DNA of 24,854 bases, taken from the NCBI GenBank assembly GCA_964555735.1, contig CAZKTS010000256.1:1-24854 (forward strand). Direction: 5' to 3'. The notes beneath the pieces were generated by a model that saw only the letters and a program-made list of their open reading frames with translations, was not told the DNA's origin and did not search any database. Within the stretch, counting starts at the first letter, position 1. The number at the start of each line of letters is the position of its first letter. The DNA comes from CAZKTS01 sp964555735 (GTDB lineage Bacteria > Actinomycetota > Acidimicrobiia > IMCC26256 > PALSA-555). Positions 1-7,596 of the stretch are shown piece by piece. A program made the translations under genes and the position numbers.

Positions 1-411
1 ATCGAGATGGCGGGCAAGGACGCGTACGCGCAGGCCGGCGTCACCGACCCGCGCAGCCAGATCGCGATGGCCGAGGTGCACGACTGCTTCACGCCGGCCG
101 AGCTGCTCATCTACGAGGACCTCGGCTTCGCCGAGCGCGGCACCGCGTGGAAGGAAGTGCTCAACGGCACCTTCGACCTCGGGGGCGACCTCGCGGTGAA
201 CCCCGACGGCGGCCTGAAGTCGTTCGGCCACCCGGTCGGCGCGAGCGGCCTGCGCATGTTCTTCGAGAACTGGCTCCAGCTCACCGGCCAGGCACCCGCC
301 GACCGCACGATCGCCCACGCCGACCGCGGCCTCGGCCTCGTGCACAACCTCGGCGGCTACCCCGGCGAGATGGTCAGCTTCGTCGGGATCGTGGGCAACG
401 AGCTCGGGTAG
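1..411 (+). CDS. SCP2-type thiolase / acetyl-CoA acetyltransferase, C-terminal part
   Basis: The reading frame is open from base 1, so the gene begins outside the window and only the last 136 residues are seen. They carry the C-terminal thiolase landmarks: an HDCF motif followed by TPAELLIYEDLGF, then GGLKSFGHPVGASG, which holds the catalytic histidine. The final loop reads HNLGGYPGE, without the CxG cysteine of classical thiolases. In SCP2-type thiolases the HDCF cysteine is known to take that role, which fits this subclass. The family makes or cleaves 3-ketoacyl-CoA in fatty acid or steroid side-chain metabolism in the cytoplasm. The nucleophilic cysteine and any partner genes (often a DUF35/OB-fold protein) would lie upstream. 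The substrate cannot be told from this part. Confidence 0.85.
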   Translation: MEMAGKDAYAQAGVTDPRSQIAMAEVHDCFTPAELLIYEDLGFAERGTAWKEVLNGTFDLGGDLAVNPDGGLKSFGHPVGASGLRMFFENWLQLTGQAPADRTIAHADRGLGLVHNLGGYPGEMVSFVGIVGNELG

Positions 412-496
412 CGACGTACGAGGCACTCCGTCTCATCCGTCATAGTCAGGCCTGGCGGACGACACGGAGAGACCCTGCGCATCTGAAGGGCGGAAA

Positions 497-1486
497 ATGC
501 ATCGCACGCTTCTGGATCACCTGCCTGCTGCCGAGGGCAACTCTTGCAAGGTCATCGCCGTTTTTGTCGATGTCCGGAATTTCACCGGGTTTGCGGGTCA
601 GCACGAGTCGGTGGAAGCAGCCACCTTTCTCAAGAAGTTCTATTGGCGTGCTGTCACCGACTATTTCCCTGACGCCGCCTTCTTCAAGCCCACGGGCGAT
701 GGGCTGATGATTATCTACAACTGGACTGACGAGACGCTTGAAGAACGAACGAACTTCGCGGTCAGCGCGAGTTGCCGCCTCGTGGATGATTTTGCGTCCC
801 TTCTCGACGATGATCCGGTCGTGAACTTTGACGCCCCAAACAACCTCGGGATCGGCATAGCGCGCGGCGCTGCGACTTGTCTCTCGAGTGGCGGAACATC
901 GCTCGACTACACCGGCCGGCCGCTGAACTTGGCTGCGCGCCTCATGGATCTCGCGCGGCCTGAAGGAATCGTCTTCGACCAACGCATGAGGCCGGAGTTG
1001 CTGGAGGAAGGAACCCGGGCTCTCTTCCTTAAGGACTCGGTGTATGTCCGAGGTGTGGCGGAGCTTGAACCGATAGATGTGCTGTACCTCAAGGGTCGAA
1101 CGCGGATCCCTGACTCCGCGCATCACCAGATCGGGGTCTACGACTGGCATACGCAGACGAACCCGCTCACTCTGGCTCAGATGCGCGAACGGATGAGCTT
1201 CGAGAAGGAGCGCCGCTACATCCACAACCTGGAGAAGCCTCCTGCATTCGCACACGAGGTGGTGTACGAACTCCAGTACCGGGCGTCGCTGCCAAACGGA
1301 CGCCGTAGCAAGGTGCAAACAACGTTGGCGCAACAGCCAGAATTGCGCGTCGTCGGTGGCGAATACGAAGCGATTGTCGACTATGCCAAATGGATAGCGG
1401 CCCTTGAGGCCGAAGGCGTTAAGGACCACTGGGTCCTACAGGACAGGTTTCAGTACCGGGTGTTCCCCGAGCTTGACGAACCTTGA
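497..1486 (+). CDS. Class III adenylyl cyclase with unassigned C-terminal domain
   Basis: This 329-residue soluble protein has a class III nucleotide cyclase domain at about residues 18-200. Visible key residues are the metal-binding Asp-25 (FVDVRNFTGF) and Asp-68 (KPTGDG), the adenine-selecting pair Lys-64 and Asp-137, and Asn-144 and Arg-148 in DYTGRPLNLAARL. The spacing equals that of mycobacterial adenylyl cyclases, so ATP to cAMP is the predicted reaction. Residues from about 215 to 329 match no domain I recognise. There is no membrane segment, HAMP or kinase domain. The start has AAGGG seven bases ahead of the ATG. Base composition is clearly lower in GC than the neighbours: 541-600 has 32 of 60 G+C, against 41 of 60 at 5041-5100 in the MMPL gene. 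Recent acquisition is therefore likely. No effector gene adjoins it. Confidence 0.85.
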   Translation: MHRTLLDHLPAAEGNSCKVIAVFVDVRNFTGFAGQHESVEAATFLKKFYWRAVTDYFPDAAFFKPTGDGLMIIYNWTDETLEERTNFAVSASCRLVDDFASLLDDDPVVNFDAPNNLGIGIARGAATCLSSGGTSLDYTGRPLNLAARLMDLARPEGIVFDQRMRPELLEEGTRALFLKDSVYVRGVAELEPIDVLYLKGRTRIPDSAHHQIGVYDWHTQTNPLTLAQMRERMSFEKERRYIHNLEKPPAFAHEVVYELQYRASLPNGRRSKVQTTLAQQPELRVVGGEYEAIVDYAKWIAALEAEGVKDHWVLQDRFQYRVFPELDEP

Positions 1487-1640
1487 TGGCACGAAACGAG
1501 GCATGAGCCGCGTTCGTGGTCAGGTGCGTGATGGCGCTGTTCCACTCTGGCGCGTGGTAAGGCGGTGCTCGTGACTGCAGCACCACGGCGACGACGGAGT
1601 TGCGCGTACTTCGGATCGGCTCCGATTGCTTACGCACCTG

Positions 1641-2795
1641 TTAGGCCACGAGCACCTCGGTCTGCTTTCGCAATCTCGAAGCCACGTACGCATGGCCCAC
1701 CGTCACGATCGCTAGTGCGCCCAACCCAGTGACGAGGTCGACGTCGGGGATGGCCCAGGCGAGGCCGCCCACCAGTGCGACGACCGCGACCGTCCCCAGC
1801 CGCAGCGCGAGGAGTGGGCCCTGCGGCCGGCGGCGGGTCGTCCGGCCGAGCTGCGCGAGGCCGAGGTAGATCACCATCAACGAGATCGTCACCTCGAGGG
1901 TCGCGCTGTCGGGGGCATCGGCGAACGGCGCGACGGTCACGAGCTGCGCGACGCCGATGGCCGTCGCCGCGATGCCGAGCTGCACGATGAGGTGCATCGA
2001 CGCCCACGCCTCGTACTTGCCGCGGCCGATGCCGGCGTTGGGGAAGTCCTCGAAGTAGGTCGACCAGATCGCGAACGTGAGCACGAACTGGAACGCGAGC
2101 GCGACCAGATCGAGGCGGACGATCTCGGCGTTGCTGATGGCGATCGCCACCTTCAGGAACGCCTCGCCGCACACGATGATCGTGAACGCGCCGAACCGCT
2201 CGAGCGCGTGGCTCTCGTTGATCGCGGCCGTCGGCCCGAGCTTCTCGGTCTGCACGATCGTCGGGATGACGGTGGCGGCGAGGCCGATGCTCCAGAGGAT
2301 CCCTCGCACCGGGTCGTCGAACGCCGCGGCGACGAGGAAGAACACGCCAGCGATGAACGCGTACCGGGCACGGCTCCGGGCGAACGCGGCCAGCGGCTCG
2401 TTCGACCGGCCGGAGCGCCAGTACATCGCGCCCACCGTGCCGATGAGCAAGGCGAACGTGATCGACAGGTACACCGAGTCCCGCTTGACGCCTTCGAGCG
2501 CCTCGACCGCGAGCACGACCACGAAGAACATCTGGGCGAGCACGAGGAACCGCTCCACGACGTCGGCCACGCCGTAGCGGTTGAAGTACATCGTCGTGGA
2601 CACCCAGATCCACCACAGCACCACGAACACGCCGACCACCCAGACGATCCGCCCGGCGTCGTGGAGGTGCGAGACCGCGGAGCTGAAGACCAGGATCGCC
2701 GCGACGAAGATCAGGTCGTAGAACAGCTCCAGCCACGCCGACATCGGCATGGAGGCGAAGCTGACGGTGCGGGCGTCGGGCTCGTCGGCAGTCAT
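1641..2795 (-). CDS. LtrA-family (low temperature requirement A) membrane protein
   Basis: The 384-residue protein is almost wholly hydrophobic, with about ten membrane segments. It shows the two family signatures: ELFYDLIFV at residues 23-31, just before the first membrane helix, and ERFGAFTIIVCGE at about 199-211. The family was named from a Listeria gene needed for growth in the cold. Its biochemical role is unknown, so a membrane location is the only firm prediction. The ATG at 2793-2795 puts the ELF motif close to the N-terminus, as is usual. The gene ends in TAA and faces the cyclase gene across a 154-base gap in which I see no clear gene. The start region is shared with the divergent MOSC gene, 37 bases away. 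Confidence 0.85.
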   Translation of the reverse strand: MTADEPDARTVSFASMPMSAWLELFYDLIFVAAILVFSSAVSHLHDAGRIVWVVGVFVVLWWIWVSTTMYFNRYGVADVVERFLVLAQMFFVVVLAVEALEGVKRDSVYLSITFALLIGTVGAMYWRSGRSNEPLAAFARSRARYAFIAGVFFLVAAAFDDPVRGILWSIGLAATVIPTIVQTEKLGPTAAINESHALERFGAFTIIVCGEAFLKVAIAISNAEIVRLDLVALAFQFVLTFAIWSTYFEDFPNAGIGRGKYEAWASMHLIVQLGIAATAIGVAQLVTVAPFADAPDSATLEVTISLMVIYLGLAQLGRTTRRRPQGPLLALRLGTVAVVALVGGLAWAIPDVDLVTGLGALAIVTVGHAYVASRLRKQTEVLVA

Positions 2796-2832
2796 GGGAT
2801 CGGCCGCAACCTAGCGGCGTCGTGGCGGCCTC

Positions 2833-3504
2833 ATGCGGTTGACTGGTCGGGTGATCGAAGTCGCCGCGCTCAACGTGTCGCTGCCGAAGGTCCTCGCCGA
2901 GGTTCGTGGCGAGGAAGTTTGGAGCGCGATCGCCAAGGAGCCAATCGACCCGACGGCCGTCCTCGCGCTGTCGTTCCTCAACCTCGAGGGTGACGGCCAG
3001 GCCGACCGCATGGTGCACGGCGGCGTCGACAAGGCGGTCTATGCGTATCCGTCCGAGCACCTCGAGCCCTGGCGCGCCGAGCTCGACGAGCCCGACCTCG
3101 GGCCGGCGCCGTTCGGTGAGAACCTCAGCACGGTCGGCGTGCTCGAGGACGACGTACGCATCGGCGACGTCTGGACGTGGGGGAGCGCTCGGCTCCAGGT
3201 GTGCCAGCCGCGCTGGCCGTGCTTCAAGCTCGCGCTGCACCGCCGACGGGCCGACATCCAGTCGCTCATGACGGCGTCCGAGCGCAGCGGCTGGTACCTC
3301 CGCGTGCTCGAGACCGGCGAGGTACCGGCCTCAGGCCCGATCGAGGTCGAGGCCGAGGACCCGGTCGGCGTCACGGTGCGCGACGCCTACAGGGCGATGA
3401 AGGACGTGCACCGCGACGACCTCGACAACCTCCGCGCCGTCGCCGAGCACCCGGCCCTCGCGACCCAATGGCGCGAGCCGCTGCTCGGCCGTCTCGCGCG
3501 CTAG
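2833..3504 (+). CDS. MOSC domain-containing protein (YiiM-like)
   Basis: This 223-residue cytoplasmic protein is of the stand-alone MOSC type. Landmarks are DRMVHGGVDKAVYAYP at about 58-73, PFGENLS at 93-99, and the conserved cysteine Cys-130 in QPRWPCFKL. MOSC domains bind sulfur or molybdenum cofactor. YiiM-type proteins are linked to reduction of N-hydroxylated compounds with Moco, but no redox partner is nearby. A start at GTG 2851 would also give a normal N-terminus, since no strong ribosome binding site decides between the two. The C-terminal 60 residues form the usual helical YiiM tail. The stop codon abuts that of the convergent methyltransferase with no spacing. Confidence 0.85.
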   Translation: MRLTGRVIEVAALNVSLPKVLAEVRGEEVWSAIAKEPIDPTAVLALSFLNLEGDGQADRMVHGGVDKAVYAYPSEHLEPWRAELDEPDLGPAPFGENLSTVGVLEDDVRIGDVWTWGSARLQVCQPRWPCFKLALHRRRADIQSLMTASERSGWYLRVLETGEVPASGPIEVEAEDPVGVTVRDAYRAMKDVHRDDLDNLRAVAEHPALATQWREPLLGRLAR

Positions 3505-3507
3505 CTA
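3502..3507. other. Palindromic double stop TAGCTA of convergent genes
   Basis: The six-base palindrome TAGCTA contains the TAG stop of the rightward MOSC gene and, on the other strand, the TAG stop of the leftward methyltransferase. The two genes therefore end back to back with no intergenic base. No terminator hairpin fits between them, so each transcript must run into the opposite gene. The same arrangement recurs at 7987-7992. Confidence 0.9.
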
Positions 3508-4347
3508 CTTCGTGCCGACGATGCAGCGCGCGTGGCCCGGCATCTGGGTCTGGCCGTCCTTGGTGTAGCCCCCGGCGCCCTCGATCACCTTCGCGGCGAT
3601 GCGGTCGCGGGTGGCGTCATCCACCTGGCTGAGCGCGCCGACGACCGGCGCGGCCACCTCGGTGAGCAGATGCCAGTACTCCTCGGGCGACGAGATCCCC
3701 ATGGTGAACGTCACGTCGGTCTCGCGCACGTCGTGCAGGCCGGCGGCGGTGAAGACGTCGGCCATCATCCCAGGGGTGGCGCAGCGGAACATGCCCGGGC
3801 CCTTCGGGTCGGGCGCGGGCATGTCGACCTCACCGGCGATCACCGACATCGGGAGCGTCATCCACGCGTTGCCCTCGGGTTGGGCCCACACCGCGGTGGC
3901 GAGCTTCCCGCCCGGCTTCAGCACGCGCACCATCTCGTTCGCGGCCGTCTGCACATCGGGGAAGAACATGAACCCGAAGCGACACGACACGCTGTCGAAC
4001 GTCCCGTCGTCGAACGGCAGCTGGTCGGCGCTGCACTCCTTGATCTCGACGTTGTCGAGCCCCTGCTCGTCGGCGCGGCGCTTTGCGGCCGCGAGCATCT
4101 TGGGCGAGATGTCGGTGAGTACCACGCGGCCCTTGGGCGCGAGCCGCGCGATGGTGAACCCGGGCTCGCCGGTGCCCGACGCGATGTCGAGATCGTGCTG
4201 GTCCTCCGCGACATCGAGACTGCGGACGATCTCGTCGCCCGCGGCCGCGAGCCACTGCATCACGAGGTCGTCCCACTTGTCCCAGCCGCCCGAGAACTTG
4301 TCCCACGTCTCGCGCTGACCGGTGCGGATCTCTTCGGCAGACGGCAT
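3505..4347 (-). CDS. SAM-dependent methyltransferase, class I, UbiE/Methyltransf_11 type
   Basis: The 280-residue protein has the class I methyltransferase fold. Motif I is ASGTGEPG at 56-63, the acidic residue that binds the SAM ribose is Asp-79 in VLTDIS, and motif II/III lies around LPFDDGTFDSVSCRFGFMF, followed by RVLKPGGKLATAVW. Substrate is unknown; relatives act on quinones, small phenols or sterols. The ATG is preceded by a strong AAGGGGG ribosome binding site. It is transcribed as a single gene, with MarR 65 bases upstream in the same direction, so the two may be cotranscribed from the MarR promoter. The last 60 residues are a helical region without a motif I can name. Confidence 0.85.
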   Translation of the reverse strand: MPSAEEIRTGQRETWDKFSGGWDKWDDLVMQWLAAAGDEIVRSLDVAEDQHDLDIASGTGEPGFTIARLAPKGRVVLTDISPKMLAAAKRRADEQGLDNVEIKECSADQLPFDDGTFDSVSCRFGFMFFPDVQTAANEMVRVLKPGGKLATAVWAQPEGNAWMTLPMSVIAGEVDMPAPDPKGPGMFRCATPGMMADVFTAAGLHDVRETDVTFTMGISSPEEYWHLLTEVAAPVVGALSQVDDATRDRIAAKVIEGAGGYTKDGQTQMPGHARCIVGTK

Positions 4348-4412
4348 GGTGCCCCCTTCGGTCGGTGCACCTGTCTAACCCCGGGCGTGCCCGGTGACCA
4401 GGGGAGCGACGG

Positions 4413-4859
4413 TCAGCGACGGCCGATCGGCGGGGACTCGGGGAGGACGGCGAGCGCGGCCCTGAGCTGCTCGAGTGCGTCGCGGTCGAGGTCGAGCAGC
4501 GTCTCGGGCGGCTCGCCGATGCGCTGGAGCAGGAGCTCCTTCATCTTCTCGCCCTCGGGCGTGAGCACCACCGTCTTCACCCGGCGGTCGCCGGGCTTCG
4601 GGCGGCGCTCGACCCACCCTCTCTCTTCCAGGCGGTCGACGATCCACGTGGCGTTCGACGCGTCGCACATCCAGGTCTGCGCCAGCTCGCCCATCGAGTG
4701 GGGCTCGTCGGGCTGGAGGACCATGAACGCCTTCATGTCGCCCGGTGTCAGGCCCAGCTCGTGCAGGGTTCGGCGGTGCTGCTCGGACGACGCGAGCAGG
4801 AACCCGAGCAGGGTCTGCCACACCTCGCCCGCCAGGGCCGCCTTCGTCTCCCGAGCCAC
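4413..4859 (-). CDS. MarR-family transcriptional regulator
   Basis: This 148-residue protein has the MarR winged helix. A helix-turn-helix lies at about 55-80 (SMGELAQTWMCDASNATWIV, then DRLEERGWVERRP), the wing is GDRRVKTVVLT, and dimerisation helices sit at both ends. Such dimers repress efflux or detoxification genes and release DNA when a lipophilic or phenolic ligand binds. The start is GTG at 4857-4859. It lies six bases from a good -10 box, so the mRNA is probably leaderless. The gene is divergent from the MMPL transporter at 4967, and the shared gap holds a 30-base dyad. Control of the exporter and of itself is the natural inference. Confidence 0.9.
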   Translation of the reverse strand: MARETKAALAGEVWQTLLGFLLASSEQHRRTLHELGLTPGDMKAFMVLQPDEPHSMGELAQTWMCDASNATWIVDRLEERGWVERRPKPGDRRVKTVVLTPEGEKMKELLLQRIGEPPETLLDLDRDALEQLRAALAVLPESPPIGRR

Positions 4860-4860
4860 A

Positions 4861-4893
4861 GGGTCAGTCTACCCAATAGTCCAGTGACCCCAA
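4861..4893 (-). promoter_or_regulatory. marR-type promoter with overlapping dyad operator candidate
   Basis: On the minus strand TTGGGG (4888-4893) and TAGACT (4866-4871) are spaced by 16 bases and resemble -35 and -10 boxes. The -10 ends six bases before the GTG start of the MarR gene, pointing to a leaderless transcript. GGGTCA (4861-4866) and TGACCC (4885-4890) form a perfect dyad with an 18-base centre that covers most of this promoter, including the whole -10 and part of the -35. A weaker dyad, TTGAG-N4-CTGAA, at 4897-4910 lies nearer the MMPL gene. Both are candidates for MarR binding. Confidence 0.5.
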
Positions 4894-4966
4894 AGTTTGA
4901 GATACCTGAAGTAACCGCGCGAGACTGACCGCCGCCGCACCCCGTCCCCCCGAGGAGCGTCTCCGC

Positions 4967-7162
4967 ATGCTGCGTCGTCTCGCGTCCCTGTCCTACCGCC
5001 GTCGATGGTGGATGCTCGCTGCCTGGCTCGTCGGCGTCATCGGCCTGACGTTCGTCGCCGGCTCCGTGGGCGACGACTTCGCCGAGAGCTTCACGGTCAA
5101 GGGCACCGAGTCGAGCGAGGCGCAGGACCTCCTCCAGGCCAACTTCCCCGAGCGGGCCGGCGACAGCGGCCAGCTCGTCATCACCGCGCCCGACGGCGTC
5201 ACCCAGCCGGACGTGCAGGCGCGGGTCGAGGAGACGATCGCTCAGCTCGCCGAGGTCGACGACGTCAGCGGCATCGTGAGCCCGTACTCGCCGGAAGGGG
5301 CACGCCAGGTCGCGCCCGACGGCACCGTCGCCTACGCCGACATCCAGTTCACCAAGCGCGCCGGCGAGATCTCCCAAGAGGTCGCCGAGAAGATGATCGA
5401 CATCGCCCAGGTGGGCAAGGAGGTCGACGGCGCGACCTTCGAGATGGGTGGCCGCCAGTTCCAGGTCGGCAACTTCGGCGGATCGTCGGAGGTCATCGGC
5501 CTCATCGCCGCGGTCATCATCCTCCTCATCGCGTTCGGCTCCGTGCTCGCGATGGGCCTGCCGATCCTCACCGCGATCCTCGGCATCGCCGGTGGCTTCG
5601 CACTCGTCGGGCTGCTGTCCAACCTCACCGTCGCACCCGAGTTCACCACCCAGCTCGCGGCGATGATCGGCCTCGGCGTCGGCATCGACTACGCGCTGTT
5701 CATCGTCACCCGCTACCGCCAGGGGTTGCACGACGGCCTCGACCCGCACCGCTCCGTCGTCCTCGCGCTCGACACCGCCGGGCGCGCGGTGCTGTTCGCC
5801 GGCGCCACCGTCGTCATCTCGCTCTGCGGCCTCTTCCTCATGGGCGTCGACTTCATCCGGGGCTTGGGTGCGGGCGCGGCGATCACCGTGCTCGTGATGA
5901 TGCTGGCGTCGGTGACGCTCGTGCCCGCGCTGCTCGGCTTCACCGGCCGCAACATCGACAAGCTCTCGATCCCGTTCCTGCGCCGCAAGGAGAACGAGAC
6001 TCGCGAGACGATGTGGTTCCGCTGGAGCCGCGTCGTGCAGCGGCGGCCGTGGACGGCCGCGCTCGCCGGGTTCGGGATCCTCATCATCCTGGCGGTGCCG
6101 TTCCTCTCGCTGCGGCTCGGGTTCTCCGACATGGGCAACAACCCGACCACGAGCACCACCCGGCGCGCCTACGACCTCCTCGCCGACGGCTTCGGCCCCG
6201 GCTTCAACGGCCCGCTCGTGCTCGCGGCGACGACGCCCGACGGGCCGGAGTCGCTCACCGAGCTCGTCGACGTGCTGCCCGACGTCCCGGGCGTCGCGCA
6301 GGCATCGCCGGCGCTGCCCAACGCCGACGGCACCGCCGCCGTCATCCGGGTGATCCCGACGACGTCGCCGCAGAGCGAGGGGACCGTCGACCTCATCAGC
6401 CGCCTGCGCGACGAGGTGATCCCCGACGCGACCAACGGCACCCGCGCGGAGGTGCTCGTGGGTGGCATCACCGCTTCCGGCGACGACGTGGCCGACACGC
6501 TGGCGTCGCGGTTGCCGGTCTTCATCGGCGCGGTGCTCGCGCTCAGCTTCCTGCTGCTCCTCGTGGTCTTCCGCTCGGTGCTGGTACCGGTGAAGGCCGT
6601 GATCATGAACCTGCTGTCGATCGGCGCGGCGTACGGCGTCGTCGTGGCGGTGTTCCAGTGGGGCTGGCTCAGTGGGCCACTCGGCATCGAGGGCACCGGA
6701 CCGATCGAACCGTTCGTGCCGATGATGCTGTTCGCCATCGTGTTCGGGCTCTCGATGGACTACGAGGTGTTCCTGCTCTCGCGCATCCGGGAGGAGTACG
6801 ACCGCACCGGCGACAACGCGCTCGCCGTCGCCGACGGCCTCGCCGCGACAGCCCGGGTGATCACCGCGGCCGCGGCGATCATGATCTGCGTGTTCGGCAG
6901 CTTCGTGCTCGGCGACCTGCGCGTGATCAAGCTGTTCGGCCTCGGCCTCGCCGTCGCGATCTTCATCGACGCCACCATCGTGCGCGTGCTGCTCGTGCCC
7001 GCAACGATGGAGCTGCTCGGGAAGACCAACTGGTGGTTCCCGAAGTGGCTCGAGTGGGTGCCGCAGCTCCACGTCGAGATCGACACCCAGCACCTCGAGG
7101 AGGAGCTGCGCGAGCTCCAGGAAGCCGAGGAGCAGGGCAAGGAGCCCGTCGGCGCCGGCTGA
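4967..7162 (+). CDS. MMPL-family RND transporter
   Basis: The 731-residue inner-membrane protein has the RND/MMPL plan. One membrane helix (about 12-33) precedes an extracytoplasmic domain (about 35-170). Five helices follow at about 172-320, then a cytoplasmic linker, a helix near 365-385, a second outer domain, and five helices at about 505-675. The two half-repeats carry GLGVGIDYALFIVTRYR and FGLSMDYEVFLLSRIREEY, the proton-relay helix signatures. The family exports lipids, siderophores or drugs by proton antiport. The ATG at 4967 follows GAGGAG at a proper distance. The divergent MarR gene 107 bases upstream suggests induction by a small hydrophobic or phenolic compound. The C-terminal 60 residues are charged, helical and cytoplasmic. 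Confidence 0.92.
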   Translation: MLRRLASLSYRRRWWMLAAWLVGVIGLTFVAGSVGDDFAESFTVKGTESSEAQDLLQANFPERAGDSGQLVITAPDGVTQPDVQARVEETIAQLAEVDDVSGIVSPYSPEGARQVAPDGTVAYADIQFTKRAGEISQEVAEKMIDIAQVGKEVDGATFEMGGRQFQVGNFGGSSEVIGLIAAVIILLIAFGSVLAMGLPILTAILGIAGGFALVGLLSNLTVAPEFTTQLAAMIGLGVGIDYALFIVTRYRQGLHDGLDPHRSVVLALDTAGRAVLFAGATVVISLCGLFLMGVDFIRGLGAGAAITVLVMMLASVTLVPALLGFTGRNIDKLSIPFLRRKENETRETMWFRWSRVVQRRPWTAALAGFGILIILAVPFLSLRLGFSDMGNNPTTSTTRRAYDLLADGFGPGFNGPLVLAATTPDGPESLTELVDVLPDVPGVAQASPALPNADGTAAVIRVIPTTSPQSEGTVDLISRLRDEVIPDATNGTRAEVLVGGITASGDDVADTLASRLPVFIGAVLALSFLLLLVVFRSVLVPVKAVIMNLLSIGAAYGVVVAVFQWGWLSGPLGIEGTGPIEPFVPMMLFAIVFGLSMDYEVFLLSRIREEYDRTGDNALAVADGLAATARVITAAAAIMICVFGSFVLGDLRVIKLFGLGLAVAIFIDATIVRVLLVPATMELLGKTNWWFPKWLEWVPQLHVEIDTQHLEEELRELQEAEEQGKEPVGAG

Positions 7163-7184
7163 CTCGGGCCGGGGTTCGGGCCGC

Positions 7185-7364
7185 TCAGTCGGTGCGCACG
7201 AAGTACACGTCGGCCTGCGGGCGGTCCGGGCGGACGGTGACGTCGAGGATCTCGGCGCCGGGCCCGAGCGCCTCGATGCTCGTGGCGACCTGACGCAGCA
7301 CGTCGGGCAGATCCGTGCCGGTGTGGGCGAATTGCAGGGTGGTGCCGAGCGTTCGTTCAGCCAT
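7185..7364 (-). CDS. Small conserved-looking hypothetical protein, 59 residues
   Basis: A short frame begins with ATG at 7362-7364 and ends with TGA 22 bases after the convergent MMPL gene. The product is acidic and soluble. A helix (TDLPDVLRQVATSIEALG) is followed by a beta-rich end (AEILDVTVRPDRPQADVYFV). The composition is that of a folded protein, unlike the arginine- and serine-rich run found if the frame is extended upstream to 7526, so the internal ATG is preferred. I do not recognise the family. It has no strong ribosome binding site. It could be a small regulatory or chaperone-like subunit. Confidence 0.55.
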   Translation of the reverse strand: MAERTLGTTLQFAHTGTDLPDVLRQVATSIEALGPGAEILDVTVRPDRPQADVYFVRTD

Positions 7365-7410
7365 GGCTTCAGTCCAGCACCTTGGCGCGACGGCGACGGC
7401 CATCGGGCCG

Positions 7411-7476
7411 CTTGTCACACTTCGTTCTCGATCGGTGCGTCGTCGAGACGTGGATGGCACACGAAGTGACGGCAAG
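7411..7476. repeat. Inverted repeat CACTTCGT / ACGAAGTG
   Basis: CACTTCGT (7418-7425) and ACGAAGTG (7461-7468) form an exact eight-base inverted repeat. It is flanked outward by CTTG (7411) and CAAG (7473). It lies in the divergent gap between the 59-residue protein and the DUF3054-like gene, directly next to the larger hairpin at 7475-7537. Its role is not known. Confidence 0.5.
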
Positions 7477-7537
7477 AGCCCGTTCTCGGCACGTTGTGTG
7501 TCATATGGACTGACGCAACGTGCCAAGAAGCGGCTCT
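7475..7537. repeat. Long imperfect hairpin in divergent intergenic region
   Basis: Arms 7475-7496 and 7516-7537 are complementary at 19 of 22 positions and include a perfect nine-base inner stem (GGCACGTTG with CAACGTGCC). The 19-base loop contains a further GTCA/TGAC pairing. The element sits upstream of the DUF3054-like gene. It has no T-run for a terminator and no GTTRRRY/RYYYAAC pair for an integron attC site. Confidence 0.7.
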
Positions 7538-7538
7538 A

Positions 7539-7556
7539 GATCTTGATCTTGATCTT
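7539..7556. repeat. Tandem hexamer (GATCTT)3
   Basis: Three exact head-to-tail copies of GATCTT lie just after the hairpin and 40 bases before the chosen start of the DUF3054-like gene. If translated from an upstream ATG at 7543 they would encode ILILDL. Copy-number change by slippage is possible. Confidence 0.8.
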
Positions 7557-7596
7557 GGACTTGGCTCGGACGGGGGACGGCGACCATGCTCTTGGC

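Noticed and set aside
497..1486. Pycsar-type antiphage cyclase
   Set aside because: The residues match an adenylyl cyclase (Lys-64/Asp-137 adenine pair), and no TIR, transmembrane or other effector gene adjoins it. The neighbours are a thiolase and an LtrA protein.
1564..1584. Inverted repeat GGTGCT/AGCACC between the cyclase and LtrA genes as a bidirectional terminator
   Set aside because: Only six pairs with a nine-base loop and no T-tract. This is expected by chance in such GC-rich DNA.
1419..1637. Short leftward frame whose translation faintly recalls the N-terminus of beta-galactosidase (VAVVLQ, then ITHLTTNAAH)
   Set aside because: The likeness is limited to scattered residues, the DNA does not resemble lacZ or cloning vector sequence, and the frame overlaps the cyclase gene. 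A search against GH2 enzymes could settle it.
1630..3240. Leftward 536-codon frame across the LtrA and MOSC genes
   Set aside because: Arginine-rich composition, and it overlaps two well-supported genes in other frames.
4748..7093. Very long leftward open frame opposite the MMPL gene
   Set aside because: Asp/Glu/Arg/His-rich, without hydrophobic core segments: an antisense artefact of high-GC codon bias.
7475..7537. Integron attC site or Rho-independent terminator
   Set aside because: No integrase-site core motifs at the ends, no cassette structure nearby, and no T-run after the stem on either strand.
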